Source: Thermococcus sp. EP1 (GTDB taxonomy: Archaea; Methanobacteriota_B; Thermococci; Thermococcales; Thermococcaceae). Taken from it: a DNA stretch of 61,297 nucleotides. The stretch is from contig NZ_JXCG01000011.1 of the NCBI RefSeq assembly GCF_001317345.1, positions 1 through 61,297 of the forward strand, given 5' to 3'. Shown piece after piece: positions 9,894 through 19,206 of the stretch (position 1 is the first letter of the stretch; each line of letters starts with the position of its first letter). The translations under genes and the position numbers were made by a program. The notes under the pieces are model-generated. The model did no database searches. It worked only from the letters and a program-made list of their open reading frames with translations, and had not been told where the DNA came from.

Positions 9894-10447
9894 ATGGATC
9901 CTGCAAACCCATTGTCTCTCTCCACAAGTTCCGTATAAATTAGGTCTTTTTTTCCTTTTTCATTATATATACCCTCTTTTCTGATTTCAATTGTGTAGTA
10001 TCTCCATTCCACAGCTTTTATTTTCACGCTCTCAAGTTCCTGTGGGTTTTTAATTCCAAGAACTTTTTGAAGAAGTGCCAGTGCCAAAAGACTTTCCCGA
10101 TTTTCCCTTGCCAATTCTTCGTCTTTCTCTTTATGTCTCTTAAACCCGCTTGGAATTCCAAATAGTCGGAAAAGATTCCACTTGCGAATATGGCGAAGTC
10201 TTTCGTCTAGTTTCTTGCCTGAGCGGTGATATATCTCTTTAAAGACATCCTTGATAAAATACTCCACATTTTCTTCATCAATTAAGTTTGGGAGCGGAGT
10301 ACGTGAGTCTTTACGTAGGCTTCTGTCAAATTTCTTAATAAGGACACTGACATGTTCGATCTTTTCGACTTTCTTTGAGAAATAGGCATCTATCATAAAG
10401 AGCTCCCCATTAATATCAATCACCAGGTATGGGATCTCGATTTTCAT
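9860..10447 (-). CDS. Hypothetical protein, Thermococcales-type
   Basis: 195-residue soluble protein that I do not recognise. The N-terminal half begins with a beta-rich segment (EIPYLVIDINGELFMIDAYF). The middle is charged and helical, with many Lys/Arg (RHIRKWNLFRLFG, KRHKEKDEELARENRE). There is no signal peptide or membrane helix. The ATG at 10447 is preferred over an in-frame GTG at 10456: it lies about 26 bases from a shared TATA box, and no ribosome site is visible, consistent with a leaderless mRNA. Head-to-head with hel308; tail overlaps dppF. The linkage to hel308 may hint at a nucleic-acid role, but that is inference only. Confidence 0.75.
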   Translation of the reverse strand: MKIEIPYLVIDINGELFMIDAYFSKKVEKIEHVSVLIKKFDRSLRKDSRTPLPNLIDEENVEYFIKDVFKEIYHRSGKKLDERLRHIRKWNLFRLFGIPSGFKRHKEKDEELARENRESLLALALLQKVLGIKNPQELESVKIKAVEWRYYTIEIRKEGIYNEKGKKDLIYTELVERDNGFAGSIHAFEYNQQAT

Positions 10448-10462
10448 GGAAGTCACTACATC

Positions 10463-10484
10463 AAAAAGCTATATAAACGCTTTT
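10463..10484. promoter_or_regulatory. Symmetric divergent BRE/TATA promoter
   Basis: A single TATATAAA (10470-10477) is flanked by inverted BRE-like arms: AAAAGC on the left and GCTTTT on the right (plus strand). The distance from the TATA centre to the minus-strand ATG at 10447 is about 26.5 bases, and to the plus-strand ATG at 10500 also about 26.5. One element could therefore set two leaderless starts in opposite directions. Confidence 0.6.
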
Positions 10485-10499
10485 CTCATAGGCATGATG

Positions 10500-12680
10500 A
10501 TGGTTATGGAGGTTAGTGAACTTAAATCACTTGGAGTAGACGAAAGGATAATAAGGCTAATTCAGGAGCGAGGCATAGAAAGGCTTTATCCTCCTCAAGC
10601 GGATGCCTTAAGAACTGGAGTACTTAAGGGGAAGAATTTAGTTTTAGCGATTCCAACTGCCTCTGGAAAAACCCTCGTTGCAGAAATTGTCATGGTCAAC
10701 AAAATCCTTCATGAAAAGAGTAAGGCTATCTATCTTGTTCCTTTAAAGGCCCTCGCTGAAGAAAAATACAAAGAATTTAAATTCTGGGAAAAACTGGGGA
10801 TCAAAATTACTATGACTACTGGAGACTACGACAGTACCGAGAGTTGGCTTGGAAAATATGATATTATTATAGCCACTTCTGAGAAATTTGACTCACTTCT
10901 AAGGCATAAATCTCCATGGATAAAGGACATTAGACTCGTAGTAGCCGATGAGATTCATCTTCTTGGTTCTTATGATAGAGGAGCAACTCTTGAAATGATT
11001 CTCTCTCATCTAATGGATAAAGCTCAAATACTTGGTTTAAGCGCTACAGTGGGAAATGCAGAAGAACTCGCTGAGTGGTTAAATGCAGAATTAGTTGTGA
11101 GTGAGTGGAGACCAGTTACTCTAAAAAGAGGTGTTTTTTATCATGGTCAGCTTTTCTGGGAAGACGGAAGCATAGAGAAGTTTCCAAGTCAATGGGACTC
11201 TCTCGTTCTTGATGCTGTAAAGAAAGGCAAGCAAGCATTAATTTTTGTTAACACCAGAAGAAGTGCTGAAAGAGAGGCCCTCCTTTTGAGTGGAAAGATA
11301 TCAAGATTTTTGACAAAACCAGAAGAAAGAAGGCTAAAGCAATTGACAAATGAACTTGAAAATACTCCAACGAATGAGAAACTTAAAGAATCCTTGGCAA
11401 AGGGCGTTGCATTCCACCATGCAGGTTTGGGAAGGGCAGAACGTTCAATTATAGAGGACATGTTTAGAGAAGGAGTTATTAAAGTAATAACAGCAACTCC
11501 AACATTAAGTGCTGGACTTAACCTTCCTGCTTTTCGTGTTATTATCCGGGATACCAAACGTTATTCAAATTTTGGGTGGACTGATATCCCCGTTCTTGAG
11601 ATCCAGCAAATGATGGGAAGGGCAGGGAGACCAAAATATGACAGAGAAGGCCAGGCAATTATAGTGGCAAAAACAGAAAAACCAGAGAACATCATGAAAA
11701 GATACATTATGGGCAAGCCAGAAAAACTCTTCTCAATGCTTTCAAATGAAGCATCTTTTAGAAGCCAAATTCTAGCGCTGATAACCAATTTTGGAGTTGG
11801 AAACTTTAAAGAACTAATTAATTTTCTCGAAAGAACTTTCTATTACCATCAGCGAAAGAACCTAGAAGCGCTTGAAGGTAAGGCAAAAAGTATAGTATAC
11901 TTCCTTCTTGAAAATGAGTTCATAGATATTGACTTAAATGATCACTTCATGCCACTTCCATTTGGCATTAGGACTTCTCAGCTGTATCTTGATCCATTGA
12001 CGGCCAAGAAATTCAAAGATGCGTTTGAAATGCTTGAGAAAAAGCCAAATCCATTGGGAGTTTTCCAACTTTTAGCTTCAACTCCTGACATGACGTCTTT
12101 GAGAGTAAGGCGAAAAGAACAAGAAGACATCTTGGATTATGCCTACGAAATGGAAGAGTACCTATACCAAAGTATCCCTTACTGGGAGGATTACAAATTT
12201 GAAAAATTTTTGGGAGAGGTAAAAACTGCAAAACTCCTCCTCGACTGGATTAATGAAGTAAACGAAGCGAAAATTCTTGAAACTTATGAAATAGACACGG
12301 GTGATCTTTATAGACTCTTGGAACTTGTTGACTGGTTAATGTATTCTTTGGTAGAACTGTATAAGCTTTTCAATCCCAGGCCCGAAGTTATTGAATTTTT
12401 GAAAAAGCTTCACATACGAGTTAAACATGGAGTTAGGGAAGAGCTTCTTGAGCTTATTACCCTACCGATGGTGGGAAGAAAGAGAGCCAGGGCTCTCTAC
12501 AATGCTGGCTTCAAAGGAATAGAAGATATTGTAAAAGCAAAACCAAGTGAACTTCTCAGAGTAGAGGGCATTGGTGTCGGAGTTTTAGAGAAGATTTATC
12601 AACACTTTGGGGTTGAATTACCAAAGATTCGAGAGAAGAAAAAGGCCAAGAAAGGGACTCTAGATGCATTTTTCAAATGA
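10500..12680 (+). CDS. hel308: ATP-dependent DNA helicase Hel308 (Hjm)
   Basis: 726-residue superfamily 2, Ski2-like 3'-5' helicase that acts on stalled forks and Holliday-type junctions. Motif I AIPTASGKT, motif II ADEIHLLG, motif III GLSATVGN, and motif VI with QMMGRAGRP are intact. The ratchet domain and the C-terminal helix-hairpin-helix (LPMVGRKRARALYNAGF) follow. The last residues GTLDAFFK resemble the C-terminal PCNA-interacting motif reported for Hjm. Four in-frame ATGs occur at 10494, 10497, 10500 and 10506; homologs align best from MEVSEL (10506), while TATA spacing suggests initiation near 10500. The UPF0200 gene follows. Confidence 0.94.
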   Translation: MVMEVSELKSLGVDERIIRLIQERGIERLYPPQADALRTGVLKGKNLVLAIPTASGKTLVAEIVMVNKILHEKSKAIYLVPLKALAEEKYKEFKFWEKLGIKITMTTGDYDSTESWLGKYDIIIATSEKFDSLLRHKSPWIKDIRLVVADEIHLLGSYDRGATLEMILSHLMDKAQILGLSATVGNAEELAEWLNAELVVSEWRPVTLKRGVFYHGQLFWEDGSIEKFPSQWDSLVLDAVKKGKQALIFVNTRRSAEREALLLSGKISRFLTKPEERRLKQLTNELENTPTNEKLKESLAKGVAFHHAGLGRAERSIIEDMFREGVIKVITATPTLSAGLNLPAFRVIIRDTKRYSNFGWTDIPVLEIQQMMGRAGRPKYDREGQAIIVAKTEKPENIMKRYIMGKPEKLFSMLSNEASFRSQILALITNFGVGNFKELINFLERTFYYHQRKNLEALEGKAKSIVYFLLENEFIDIDLNDHFMPLPFGIRTSQLYLDPLTAKKFKDAFEMLEKKPNPLGVFQLLASTPDMTSLRVRRKEQEDILDYAYEMEEYLYQSIPYWEDYKFEKFLGEVKTAKLLLDWINEVNEAKILETYEIDTGDLYRLLELVDWLMYSLVELYKLFNPRPEVIEFLKKLHIRVKHGVREELLELITLPMVGRKRARALYNAGFKGIEDIVKAKPSELLRVEGIGVGVLEKIYQHFGVELPKIREKKKAKKGTLDAFFK

Positions 12681-12721
12681 GCAACTTTTTTAAGGCTTTC
12701 CACATTAGATGGGTGTGGGCA

Positions 12722-13306
12722 ATGATAATCTGTGTAGTAGGAATGCCAGGATCCGGAAAAGGCCAAATAGTAAGAATTTTTGGAAAATATGGTGTGCCTC
12801 ACGTTTCTATGGGAGATATTGTAAGAGAGGAAGCTGATAAAAGAGGGATGCCAAGAACACCAGAAGGCATGAATAGTGTGAGCATACAGTTAAGGCAAGA
12901 ACTCGGAGACAATGCAGTAGCAAAACTCACAGTACCCCGAGTAAAAGAGCTTTTGAAAACTAATAAGGCCGTTATAATTGATGGAGTACGCTCTTTAGAT
13001 GAAATCCAAACGTTTAAAGATGCATTTCCTGAAGAGAAAATTGTCATAATAGCTGTCCACTCTTCTCCAAAACGGAGATTTGAACGACTTAACAGAAGAG
13101 GACGAAGCGATGATCCGAGAACGTGGAGTGAATTTGAGGCAAGGGATTGGAAAGAACTCAAATTTGGTATTGGAAGTGTTATCGCTCTAGCGGATTATCT
13201 AATTGTCAATGAAAACCATATAACGGACTTTCGTAGGGAAATAGAAAGGCTTGCAGAGAATCTTGGGATAAAAAAGAGATCCTCATCTTCTAAGCCACGC
13301 TTCTAG
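12722..13306 (+). CDS. UPF0200 family P-loop kinase-like protein
   Basis: 194-residue nucleotide kinase-like ATPase. It has Walker [10 protein letters not shown], a substrate-loop [13 protein letters not shown] like adenylate and dephospho-CoA kinases, IDGVRSLDE, and a basic LID-like segment [13 protein letters not shown]. The substrate of UPF0200 proteins is not established to my knowledge; dephospho-CoA kinase-like is a fold description only. The ATG at 12722 follows GGTGTGGG; an in-frame start at 12677 would add 15 residues that do not fit the fold. It follows hel308 closely and its last 24 bases overlap polB tail to tail. Confidence 0.85.
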   Translation: MIICVVGMPGSGKGQIVRIFGKYGVPHVSMGDIVREEADKRGMPRTPEGMNSVSIQLRQELGDNAVAKLTVPRVKELLKTNKAVIIDGVRSLDEIQTFKDAFPEEKIVIIAVHSSPKRRFERLNRRGRSDDPRTWSEFEARDWKELKFGIGSVIALADYLIVNENHITDFRREIERLAENLGIKKRSSSSKPRF

Positions 13307-15607
13307 GCCAGTTTGTTTTGATCTTTGATATTTTAGGTCCTCTTTTTTATAGCCAAACGCTTCAAGTATTCTTAAAACTGCCGGAAGGACTTGGTTCTCT
13401 ATATAATAGTCAGGATCATATTTGTGCTTTCTTGGGTCGTATTCTGTAAGCAAGACTACTCTATCGCTTATCTTTCCTCCTCCCTTAAGAACGATGTAAC
13501 TTATTATCGTACCGGGTTTCACTTTTATGCCCTTCGCTGCGAGCCTTTTTGCTATTGCCACATGCGGACCAATTGCCTTATAGTCTTTTAATTCTCTTGT
13601 AATCTGTTCGTGAATGACAAGCTTCTCAAGAGGCACTTTATATTTAGCTATTCTCTCTACAACGCTTTTTACTATTTCCACAGCTTTTTCTACACTTCCC
13701 TCCCTGAGTATCGCTTCTAATACTTTGGCTTGAGTTTCCTTGGCTATTTCACTCCAATCTCTTCTCACAACTTCAAGACCCCTTGTAGTTATTCTGCCAT
13801 CTTCATCAATAACTGCATAGCGTTTCTTTGTCACAAAGAATCCCCTCAAATAGAAACCCTCGTACTCGAGTTCAAGTAAACCAGGAAGCTTTGAATTTAT
13901 ATAATCCAAAAATTCTTTAGCCTTCTTTTTAATGGTTTCGGGCGTTTCACCTGGTAATGTGGCATAAAATCCATCCGTATCAGCATATAGGACTTTAAAG
14001 CCAAATTTCTCCTCTATTTCTCTTATGCTCATCTCTATGTAGTGTCTCCCCCAGGCCGTAACACTCTCTGCGCACTCTTTTGAATACCACCTTGCCTTTG
14101 GATACCCTTGATAGCCATAATAACTATTTGCCAGGATTTTCAAAGCTCTCTGCCGATAGTCAAGCATTTTTCTCTCAACTGGATCAGTTGTGGATTTCAT
14201 CCTCTTTTTAACCTCTTGTCTTGTTTCTATTAGGTTCTCCAATATTGACGGAATAAATCCAGGGAAGTCTTTGCAGAATCTATATCCTACTATTGGGGCA
14301 ACTTCATAATCTTGGCATCCTTCTCTCTCTAATGTATCAGGAGAAACGTTGTGAGTTACTATTATTGATGGGTACAAGCTTCTAAAGTCTAAATAAACGA
14401 TATTTCCCCATAAACCCCTCTCAGGTTCCTTAACGTATCCCCCAAGGTACGTGCTTCTTAAACGTCTTTTGTATTCTTCATCACTTGGTTTATTTGGAGC
14501 TAATTCATTTCTTTCATAAGCCACTCTTAGCATATACCATTCTACAAGATTTCCAGTACTCGATCTTGAGACATCCCAAACACTTTGACCAATAACCTTT
14601 GCCAACTCCGCTTCCATGGGGAAAAATTCCCGTCCCAGCTCATAAGTTGCTTTTGCATCTTCCATTGAGTATTGGGCAAGCTTTTTCATGCCTTCTTCTG
14701 TTTCCCATATAGCTGCTATTTCCTCTGCTCCAAGTTTAGTTTTCTGTTTTCCTAGCACCGTTTCATATACGGCTTCAAGGGTATAAGTGGGGAGATTTAT
14801 TGTCCTTCTTACAACTGGGAAAAGGTCAAAATGTATCCTACCTTTGATTTCTACTGCAAAACTATCTCCCATTCGCTGGATTTTAGGTTCAGGATGCTCT
14901 TTGTCTCTACCCAAAAGCAGGCGAACTCCAAGTTTTTCTGCCCTCTTTATGATATATGGTAGGTCAAAATTATCCCCATTATAAGTTATAATTACATCTG
15001 GATCTTTTTCTTTAATTATTTGTACAAAACGCTTTATCATTTCTCTTTCATTAGAAACTACGTGAACATAAGGTAGATTAATTCTTTTCCAAGTAATGAC
15101 TCCTGCTTCCTCGTCGTCTGCATAGCTGATCATAATTATTTCTCCTTTGCCAAATTCATCCCCCTCATGGTAAAAAGTTTCTATGTCAAAGGCCAGGAGT
15201 TTGAGATCTTCCTCTCCTTCCATTGGGATTAAACCTTTGTCTATCAAATATCGCTTTGCAAATGGTATATCATACTCATAGATATCCACAACAGCCGGGT
15301 GACTGCGTATCTTGCCTCTCATAGCTGGAACATCTTGCGGGTGTTCAAATATAAGTTTCCAGACTTCTACAGGCCTTCTTAAAAACTTTTTCTTAACTTT
15401 TATTGCATCCACTATTCTCACAGTTTTTCCATGTCTCTCCCCTTTTATCTGCATGATCTCTTCAATTGCAGAATCATCACGGAGAAGAGCGTAAATATAA
15501 GGCCGAAAGTGAGGATCTAGTTCTATCTTAAACTCTCCATTTTCTTTTTTAAAAAGCCTAACTATTGGCTTACCATCTTTTGTTATGTAATCGGCACCGA
15601 GTATCAT
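13283..15607 (-). CDS. polB: DNA polymerase family B (PolB), intein-free
   Basis: 774-residue replicative/repair DNA polymerase with 3'-5' exonuclease. Exo I is [10 protein letters not shown], Exo II has [10 protein letters not shown] and Exo III is [10 protein letters not shown]. Polymerase motif A is [10 protein letters not shown], motif B is [10 protein letters not shown] and motif C is YADTDGFY. The N-terminal uracil-sensing pocket region is present. The C terminus QTGLEAWL resembles the PCNA-binding box of archaeal PolB. None of the usual Thermococcales intein sites (motifs A, B, C) is occupied. GGTGG precedes the ATG, and a TATA-like TTTATATT lies upstream. It is divergent from the methyltransferase at 15687. 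Confidence 0.97.
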   Translation of the reverse strand: MILGADYITKDGKPIVRLFKKENGEFKIELDPHFRPYIYALLRDDSAIEEIMQIKGERHGKTVRIVDAIKVKKKFLRRPVEVWKLIFEHPQDVPAMRGKIRSHPAVVDIYEYDIPFAKRYLIDKGLIPMEGEEDLKLLAFDIETFYHEGDEFGKGEIIMISYADDEEAGVITWKRINLPYVHVVSNEREMIKRFVQIIKEKDPDVIITYNGDNFDLPYIIKRAEKLGVRLLLGRDKEHPEPKIQRMGDSFAVEIKGRIHFDLFPVVRRTINLPTYTLEAVYETVLGKQKTKLGAEEIAAIWETEEGMKKLAQYSMEDAKATYELGREFFPMEAELAKVIGQSVWDVSRSSTGNLVEWYMLRVAYERNELAPNKPSDEEYKRRLRSTYLGGYVKEPERGLWGNIVYLDFRSLYPSIIVTHNVSPDTLEREGCQDYEVAPIVGYRFCKDFPGFIPSILENLIETRQEVKKRMKSTTDPVERKMLDYRQRALKILANSYYGYQGYPKARWYSKECAESVTAWGRHYIEMSIREIEEKFGFKVLYADTDGFYATLPGETPETIKKKAKEFLDYINSKLPGLLELEYEGFYLRGFFVTKKRYAVIDEDGRITTRGLEVVRRDWSEIAKETQAKVLEAILREGSVEKAVEIVKSVVERIAKYKVPLEKLVIHEQITRELKDYKAIGPHVAIAKRLAAKGIKVKPGTIISYIVLKGGGKISDRVVLLTEYDPRKHKYDPDYYIENQVLPAVLRILEAFGYKKEDLKYQRSKQTGLEAWLRR

Positions 15608-15686
15608 AAAACCACCAATATAAACTTGAACTCAAATTAAATAAAAGTTCCGCCAAATTTTTAAACCTGTTATCAAATCCAAGACC

Positions 15687-17042
15687 ATGGAATTGTTTTA
15701 CAAAATAACCCTTCATGAGTTAATTGCCGACATACTTACCATTGTAGATGAACGTGAGTACTCCTCTAAAAATGCATTAGAGAGAGTATTTAAAAGGGTT
15801 AGTGGGAAAGATAAAGAAAGAGTGAGAGGATTAGCACATGCATATGTTTTTGAAATCGAGAAATGGAAAAAGAAAATCGATTTTATTGGAAATTCTGTTC
15901 TCAAAGGCACCAAAATCGAAGAGCTTGAGCCGTATCTCGCCAATCTCCTCCGAATTGGAATATTTGAAATGAAGTTCAAGAAAATAAACCCTGCCATAGC
16001 AACAGACTCTGTAGTAAGAGTTGTAAAGGAAAGATATGACCTAAATAGAGCAAAATTCATTAATGCGATTTTAAGGGAGATTGAGGGATTTAATGTTGAG
16101 AATGCACTTAAGAGTCTTAAAGAGAGAGACAAGACAGAATATCTCAGTGTTAAATTCTCTCACCCTCGCTGGTACGTCGAATATGTAATAGATCTTCTCG
16201 GATACGAAAATGCCATAAGGCTCTTATTAAGCAATAATAAAGCCCAAAGGTATTATATCCGAGTGAACCCGTTGAAGACTGATGTGGACTCTCTTAGTGA
16301 ATACTTAGAGGAACATGGCGTCCGAGTAGCACGAACTCCAGTTAGTGATGTATTAAAAGTTCTGGATTACACGACTCCAATAACACGTCTTGAATGGTAT
16401 AAAAAGGGTTATTTTGTAATACAGGACTTAGCAAGTGCATATGTAGCTCATGTCCTTACTCCAGAAAAAGGGGAAAAAATTCTCGATCTAGCAGCAGCTC
16501 CTGGGAGTAAAACATTTCATGTTGCACACTTAATGGAGAATACAGGAGAAATAATTGCTGTAGATTATTCTCTTGAGAGACTTAGAAAGATGGAAGCAAA
16601 AATGAAAATTCTAGGTGTAAAAAATGTCAAACTCGTGCATGCTGATGGCATGAGGTTCAAAGATATGAGAAAATTCGATAAAATAATTCTTGATGCACCA
16701 TGTTCTTCTTCTGGAACCTACAGGCAGTTTCCAGAAGTAAAATGGCGTTTTAATGAGGAAAAGATAAAGAAAGTAATCCAGGTGCAAAAGGCCATGATTA
16801 GAAATGCATTTAAAAATCTGAAAAAAGAAGGAGAAATGACATATTCTACCTGTTCAATAAGAATAGACGAAAATGAAGAGAACATAAAGTATGCAATAGA
16901 AAAAGTAGGGTTTAACCTAGTTGCTTATCCATTCAACTGGGGAGAAAAGGGATTTACTGAAATCGGAGAGATGGTTTTCAGAAGCTTTACCCATTTACAC
17001 GATTGCAACAGCTTTTTCATTGCAAAATTAAAAAAAGAGTAG
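15687..17042 (+). CDS. NusB domain-RsmB/NOP2 family RNA cytosine-C5 methyltransferase
   Basis: 451-residue SAM-dependent RNA m5C methyltransferase. Residues 1-130 form a NusB-like RNA-binding domain, as in bacterial RsmB. A linking region is followed by the catalytic domain, with motif I DLAAAPGSKT, motif IV LDAPCSSSGTYR (the cysteine for product release) and motif VI YSTCSIR (the catalytic cysteine). The archaeal target, rRNA or tRNA, cannot be read from sequence. It starts with ATG just downstream of a short A+T-rich gap and is divergent from polB. Confidence 0.9.
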   Translation: MELFYKITLHELIADILTIVDEREYSSKNALERVFKRVSGKDKERVRGLAHAYVFEIEKWKKKIDFIGNSVLKGTKIEELEPYLANLLRIGIFEMKFKKINPAIATDSVVRVVKERYDLNRAKFINAILREIEGFNVENALKSLKERDKTEYLSVKFSHPRWYVEYVIDLLGYENAIRLLLSNNKAQRYYIRVNPLKTDVDSLSEYLEEHGVRVARTPVSDVLKVLDYTTPITRLEWYKKGYFVIQDLASAYVAHVLTPEKGEKILDLAAAPGSKTFHVAHLMENTGEIIAVDYSLERLRKMEAKMKILGVKNVKLVHADGMRFKDMRKFDKIILDAPCSSSGTYRQFPEVKWRFNEEKIKKVIQVQKAMIRNAFKNLKKEGEMTYSTCSIRIDENEENIKYAIEKVGFNLVAYPFNWGEKGFTEIGEMVFRSFTHLHDCNSFFIAKLKKE

Positions 17043-17045
17043 ATG

Positions 17046-18056
17046 TCACTCCAAAGCATCTTCTAGGATATCTACAGCATCGCTAATGGCAAAATATGCT
17101 TGTCTCAACGATATAAAGACTCTAAAACTATTTAGATTGGTCGTTATTGGCCCATATTCGCCTGCTTTTTCATAAAACTCTTCAGCCAGGGTTTTATAGT
17201 GTAGTGCCTCCTCTAACGTTTCGTTGCTCAGTTCAGCCGCTTCTGGGCTGTTATAGAGTTCGTTAAATCTTGCGAGCTCTCTATGATACCTCGTATTGTA
17301 GATATAGTTCAAAAGGAAGTAATGTGATGGTCCTATCCTGCCTGGTGAAACTGGAACTGGTATAGGTTTGTAGCCTAAATTAGTTTTTATCATCCATTTT
17401 AAAAGGTCTATCCAGGCCCCTCCTTTGTACTTCACACTGTATTCTATTGTGAGACCAGTAACCATAACCTGGCCCTTACCAAATGGATAACTTATTGTGC
17501 TTGGCCTGTTATAGTTAGGTGTTGCTCCATTTCCTTGAACTGTTATAACATCCACAGTACCCGGTAGATTTGTTAGGTATCCGTGACTTGCATATGTACT
17601 ATAGAGCCAAGTTCCATTTTTCACCAAATAATCATAGTTCGAATAACTTGGAAGTATTCCAACGCCTCCAGGTAGAGGAGTAGTCCAAACACCACCATGC
17701 CATCCCCAGTTGGCAGCATGAATTTCGAGCGCTCCACCAGCTCTTGCAAAGTCTTCCAGTTTTGACATTTGTGGGCCTAGATCGTTATAAAACGTCTGAT
17801 CCTGATCGCTTGCTATTAGGATCATGTCATATGTATTTATTAAGTCAGAGAGACTTAGAGAGTTTAACTGTGAAGCTGTCATAACGTCATAGGAAATCCC
17901 CATTTGAGTTAGTACCATTTCGTTTGCATTAGAATTCCATGCATTTACATTTTTCAATATCAAAACCTTTTTTCCACTAAAACTCTGGGCTGCAGAAAAA
18001 CTAAAACTACTCAGAATAAATATGAAAACAACCAAGAGTCCCAATATTTTCTTCAT
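17046..18056 (-). CDS. Secreted protein with amidotransferase-like/Rossmann domain
   Basis: 336-residue exported protein. A signal peptide (about residues 1-23, ending SAAQ) is followed by a flavodoxin/class I glutamine amidotransferase-like domain (KVLILKNVNAW, YDMILIASDQDQ, FARAGGALEIHAANWGWHGG, GKGQVMVTGLTIEY). A Pro-rich linker (PIPVPVSPGRIGP) leads to a C-terminal helical segment of about 90 residues. The usual catalytic Cys of amidotransferases is not visible at the elbow, so enzymatic activity is doubtful; a carbohydrate-binding or surface role is possible. GAGGAGG precedes the ATG. I do not know a named family. Confidence 0.8.
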   Translation of the reverse strand: MKKILGLLVVFIFILSSFSFSAAQSFSGKKVLILKNVNAWNSNANEMVLTQMGISYDVMTASQLNSLSLSDLINTYDMILIASDQDQTFYNDLGPQMSKLEDFARAGGALEIHAANWGWHGGVWTTPLPGGVGILPSYSNYDYLVKNGTWLYSTYASHGYLTNLPGTVDVITVQGNGATPNYNRPSTISYPFGKGQVMVTGLTIEYSVKYKGGAWIDLLKWMIKTNLGYKPIPVPVSPGRIGPSHYFLLNYIYNTRYHRELARFNELYNSPEAAELSNETLEEALHYKTLAEEFYEKAGEYGPITTNLNSFRVFISLRQAYFAISDAVDILEDALE

Positions 18057-18171
18057 GTAAAAGCCTCCTCACGTCTATTTATATGTCAATTTGGACAAAA
18101 TAGTATATATGTAATTGGCCATTACCACTATGTTTTAAGTAAGAAAACGAATGAAAAGAAGAATGGAAGGT

Positions 18172-18789
18172 TTAACAGAGGGGTTTTCTCCTAACTGGAC
18201 CGTTTGGATATTCTTCTTCAAAAATTTCAGCTGTAAAACGGTAAACCTCAGTACTTTCGTCCATCCAACAATCAGGGGGAAGACCTGCTTTCCAACATGT
18301 TTCACTTAAAAATTCTTCTTCATCCCAATTCCACTCAATGGGGACTTGGGGTAAGAGGAGCCCACTATAAATCCCCTTTTTAACTATTAGTCCATCTCTC
18401 CCAACTTTTATCTTATTGGGCCTCTCATGGGGAGGGCCTTCCACAAGTTCGGGAGGGGTTAGAACACTGACCTCAATCGTAATCTTGTCCAGCTCTTCAG
18501 CACTAACTGGAGGAAAACGTGGATCATCCACAGCAGCATAGATTGCCGCTTTTATTGTGGCTGTAACTAATGGGTAAATCGGATAAGGAAATCCTATACA
18601 TCCCCTTAGTGCTTGTTGAGGAGGCATGTTATATCGGTTTAATGTAACGAATACTCCCATTTTCTTCCAAAGATCTGATGGAGTGTCTTGAGGAGGCCCA
18701 AGCTCTTTACCACTCTTTAAATATTCTTCTATTGCCTTCCTAGCTAGTTTTATTAAGAATAATCCCCACTCGTCTTTTATCTTATACAT
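18172..18789 (-). CDS. AMMECR1 domain protein (TIGR00296/PH0010 family)
   Basis: 205-residue cytosolic protein closely matching the structurally known PH0010 type. The family motif LRGCIGF is present, as are DDPRFPPV, EVSVLTPPELVEGPP, KVGRDGLIVKKG and SETCWKAGLPPDCW. The conserved Cys in LRGCIG suggests a catalytic or redox role, but the reaction is unknown; some genomes place it beside radical SAM and MEMO genes. The ATG at 18789 has GGTGAG upstream, whereas an in-frame start at 18813 would add eight residues that homologs lack. Confidence 0.93.
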   Translation of the reverse strand: MYKIKDEWGLFLIKLARKAIEEYLKSGKELGPPQDTPSDLWKKMGVFVTLNRYNMPPQQALRGCIGFPYPIYPLVTATIKAAIYAAVDDPRFPPVSAEELDKITIEVSVLTPPELVEGPPHERPNKIKVGRDGLIVKKGIYSGLLLPQVPIEWNWDEEEFLSETCWKAGLPPDCWMDESTEVYRFTAEIFEEEYPNGPVRRKPLC

Positions 18790-18885
18790 AAATCTCACCA
18801 AGAATAGTTTCATCTAACAACAAATAAGGTTTTTCCACCGTTAAGCTTAAAAAATTGTCGAGCATAATTTAGCCAGGTGTCGAAT

Positions 18886-19206
18886 ATGAGTATTATAATC
18901 GAGTTTGTAATTATTCCACTTGGTGAAAAAAGTCTGAGTAAGTATGTAGCTCAAGTAGTAAAGCTTTTAGAGGAGAAAAAAGTAAAATATCAATTGACCC
19001 CTATGGGAACAATCATTGAAGTATCCTCCCTGAGAGACGGATTGAAGATAATAGAAGAGGCTCATGAAATGATGTTTAAACTCGGGACTGACCGAGTCGC
19101 TACTACAATCAGAATTGACGATAGGAGGGACAAAGAAAGAGTGATGGAGGATAAAGTTAAATCAGTTTTTGAAAAACTCCGGGGGGAACAAAAATTAGAG
19201 TATTGA
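18886..19206 (+). CDS. MTH1187/YkoF-like thiamine-binding family protein (DUF77)
   Basis: 106-residue ferredoxin-like-fold protein of the MTH1187/DUF77 family. It shows the beta-alpha-beta repeat with IIEFVIIPLG, YQLTPMGTIIEV and RVATTIRIDDRRDK. Members bind thiamine or other small ligands as tetramers; the exact role here is unknown. The ATG at 18886 has AGGTG six bases upstream. Its TGA overlaps the TTG start of the DUF373 gene (TTGA), so the two products are likely made together, which suggests a shared membrane-linked task. Confidence 0.88.
   Translation: MSIIIEFVIIPLGEKSLSKYVAQVVKLLEEKKVKYQLTPMGTIIEVSSLRDGLKIIEEAHEMMFKLGTDRVATTIRIDDRRDKERVMEDKVKSVFEKLRGEQKLEY

Noticed and set aside
13283-15607. 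Search for inteins in polB
   Set aside because: Motifs A, B and C are uninterrupted and the protein has the length of an intein-free polymerase.
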